NCBI RefSeq assembly: GCF_013778505.1
Contig: NZ_JAAOWU010000002.1
Span: 541,853 to 605,852 of the forward strand
Source of the DNA: Pseudomonas sivasensis
GTDB taxonomy: Bacteria > Pseudomonadota > Gammaproteobacteria > Pseudomonadales > Pseudomonadaceae
Direction of reading: 5' to 3'
Length of the DNA: 64,000 nt
Translations under genes and position numbers: made by a program
In this document: positions 63,696 to 64,000 of the stretch, one piece after another
How positions within the stretch are numbered: the first letter of the stretch is position 1
Layout of the letters: every line of letters begins with the position of its first letter
Notes under the pieces: generated by a model
Told to the model about the DNA's origin: nothing
Seen by the model: only the letters and a program-made list of their open reading frames with translations
The model's database searches: none

Positions 63696-64000
63696 TTATT
63701 CGTCGAGTTTCAAAAGCGGCTCGTGGAAGCGTAGCAAACGCCCGGCGTTACCCAGCACCAGCAACGTGCTGAGGTTGTGCAACACTGCCGCGATCATTGC
63801 CCCTGCGGCCCCCAACCAGCCAAATGCGGCGAACACCACAATCGCCAGCGTCCAGCCCAGACCGATGATCACATTGACCTGCAACGTGTGCCGACACTGG
63901 CGACTCAAGCGCACACAGGTGCCGAGGCGGCGCAGGTCGCTGCCGATCAGCACCACGTCCGCTGAAGCCAGCGCGATGTCCGCCCCGCCCGCCCCCATTG
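63696..64000 (-). CDS. Heavy-metal P-type ATPase, C-terminal end (5' part beyond window)
   Basis: The 101 visible codons hold the end of a P1B-type metal pump: MGAGGADIALASADVVLIG (post-hinge region), then CRHTLQVNVIIGLGWTLAIVVFAAFGWLGAAGAMIAAVLHNLSTLLVLGNAGRLL, the last two membrane helices with HNxST. The gene runs on past 64000. It lies 117 bp upstream of the bufferin precursor on the same strand. Metal specificity cannot be seen from this part. Confidence 0.85.
   Translation of the reverse strand, partial: MGAGGADIALASADVVLIGSDLRRLGTCVRLSRQCRHTLQVNVIIGLGWTLAIVVFAAFGWLGAAGAMIAAVLHNLSTLLVLGNAGRLLRFHEPLLKLDE

Overview
The window is chromosomal DNA of a Pseudomonas, most likely of the P. fluorescens group. 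It is GC-rich with pseudomonad codon use. The proteins read as pseudomonad orthologues: a long PstC, PstS, PurEK, AspA, two-subunit pyruvate carboxylase with PycR, HexR-type RpiR, UvrD, Cls and Cfa. Five copies of the REPIN doublet built on GTGGGAGGGGGCTTGCTCCCGAT, a hallmark of fluorescent pseudomonads, sit between genes. Gene order recalls the late-numbered end of the P. aeruginosa PAO1 map (recalled, not searched). No rRNA, tRNA, CRISPR array, phage or insertion sequence was recognised.

Layout. 1-5.0 kb: PhoB-controlled phosphate uptake (pstC, cut by the left edge, and pstS, each with a Pho box) and an MHS-type MFS transporter. 5.0-10.3 kb: acyl-CoA thioesterase, aldose epimerase, two small envelope proteins, purEK behind a leader hairpin with a terminator, and a LysR regulator. 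10.5-18.2 kb: amino acid and polyamine metabolism (aspA, AGCS symporter, asparaginase, AraC regulator, acetylpolyamine amidohydrolase, polyamine-binding protein). 18.4-23.0 kb: one giant gene for a dermonecrotic-toxin-like protein of about 1547 residues. 23-30.5 kb: MocR regulator with PaiB-like and GNAT genes, homocysteine methyltransferase divergent from an amino acid ABC pair, and a small autotransporter. 30.5-36.2 kb: pyruvate carboxylase oadA-pycA with divergent pycR, a 65-residue protein, and a HexR-like regulator with its own operator. 36.3-47.4 kb: c-di-GMP protein, uvrD, Tim44-domain protein, SMI1/KNR4 protein, Kef-type antiporter, thioesterase, pdxY and a DUF3301 protein.

47.4-58.1 kb is the most coherent block: a zinc-starvation (Zur) regulon around two near-identical palindromes, TGTTATA-G-TATAACA and TGTTATA-C-TATAACA. 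Leftward from the first run dksA2, a ZigA-type COG0523 GTPase, DUF1826 and a second COG0523 GTPase; rightward runs a small secreted cysteine protein. The second box faces an N-acetylmuramoyl-alanine amidase on one side. On the other side is a tightly coupled seven-gene operon: folE2, zinc-type ABC ATPase/permease/binding protein, a HisI paralogue, a gamma-carbonic anhydrase and a dihydroorotase. Several of these are stand-ins for zinc enzymes, joined to zinc capture and proposed metal-delivery GTPases.

58.1-64 kb: DUF3617 protein, cardiolipin synthase, cyclopropane fatty acid synthase, then a bufferin-type cluster (six-cysteine precursor, DUF692/MNIO maturase, DUF2063 partner) next to the C-terminus of a heavy-metal P-type ATPase cut by the right edge.

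Main unexplained signals: a 12-bp tandem array of DnaA-box-like 9-mers inside the mocR gene and three perfect DnaA boxes inside a COG0523 gene; a short terminated leader or small RNA before purE; a structured leader before the first thioesterase; and a strong hairpin between the bufferin precursor and its maturase.
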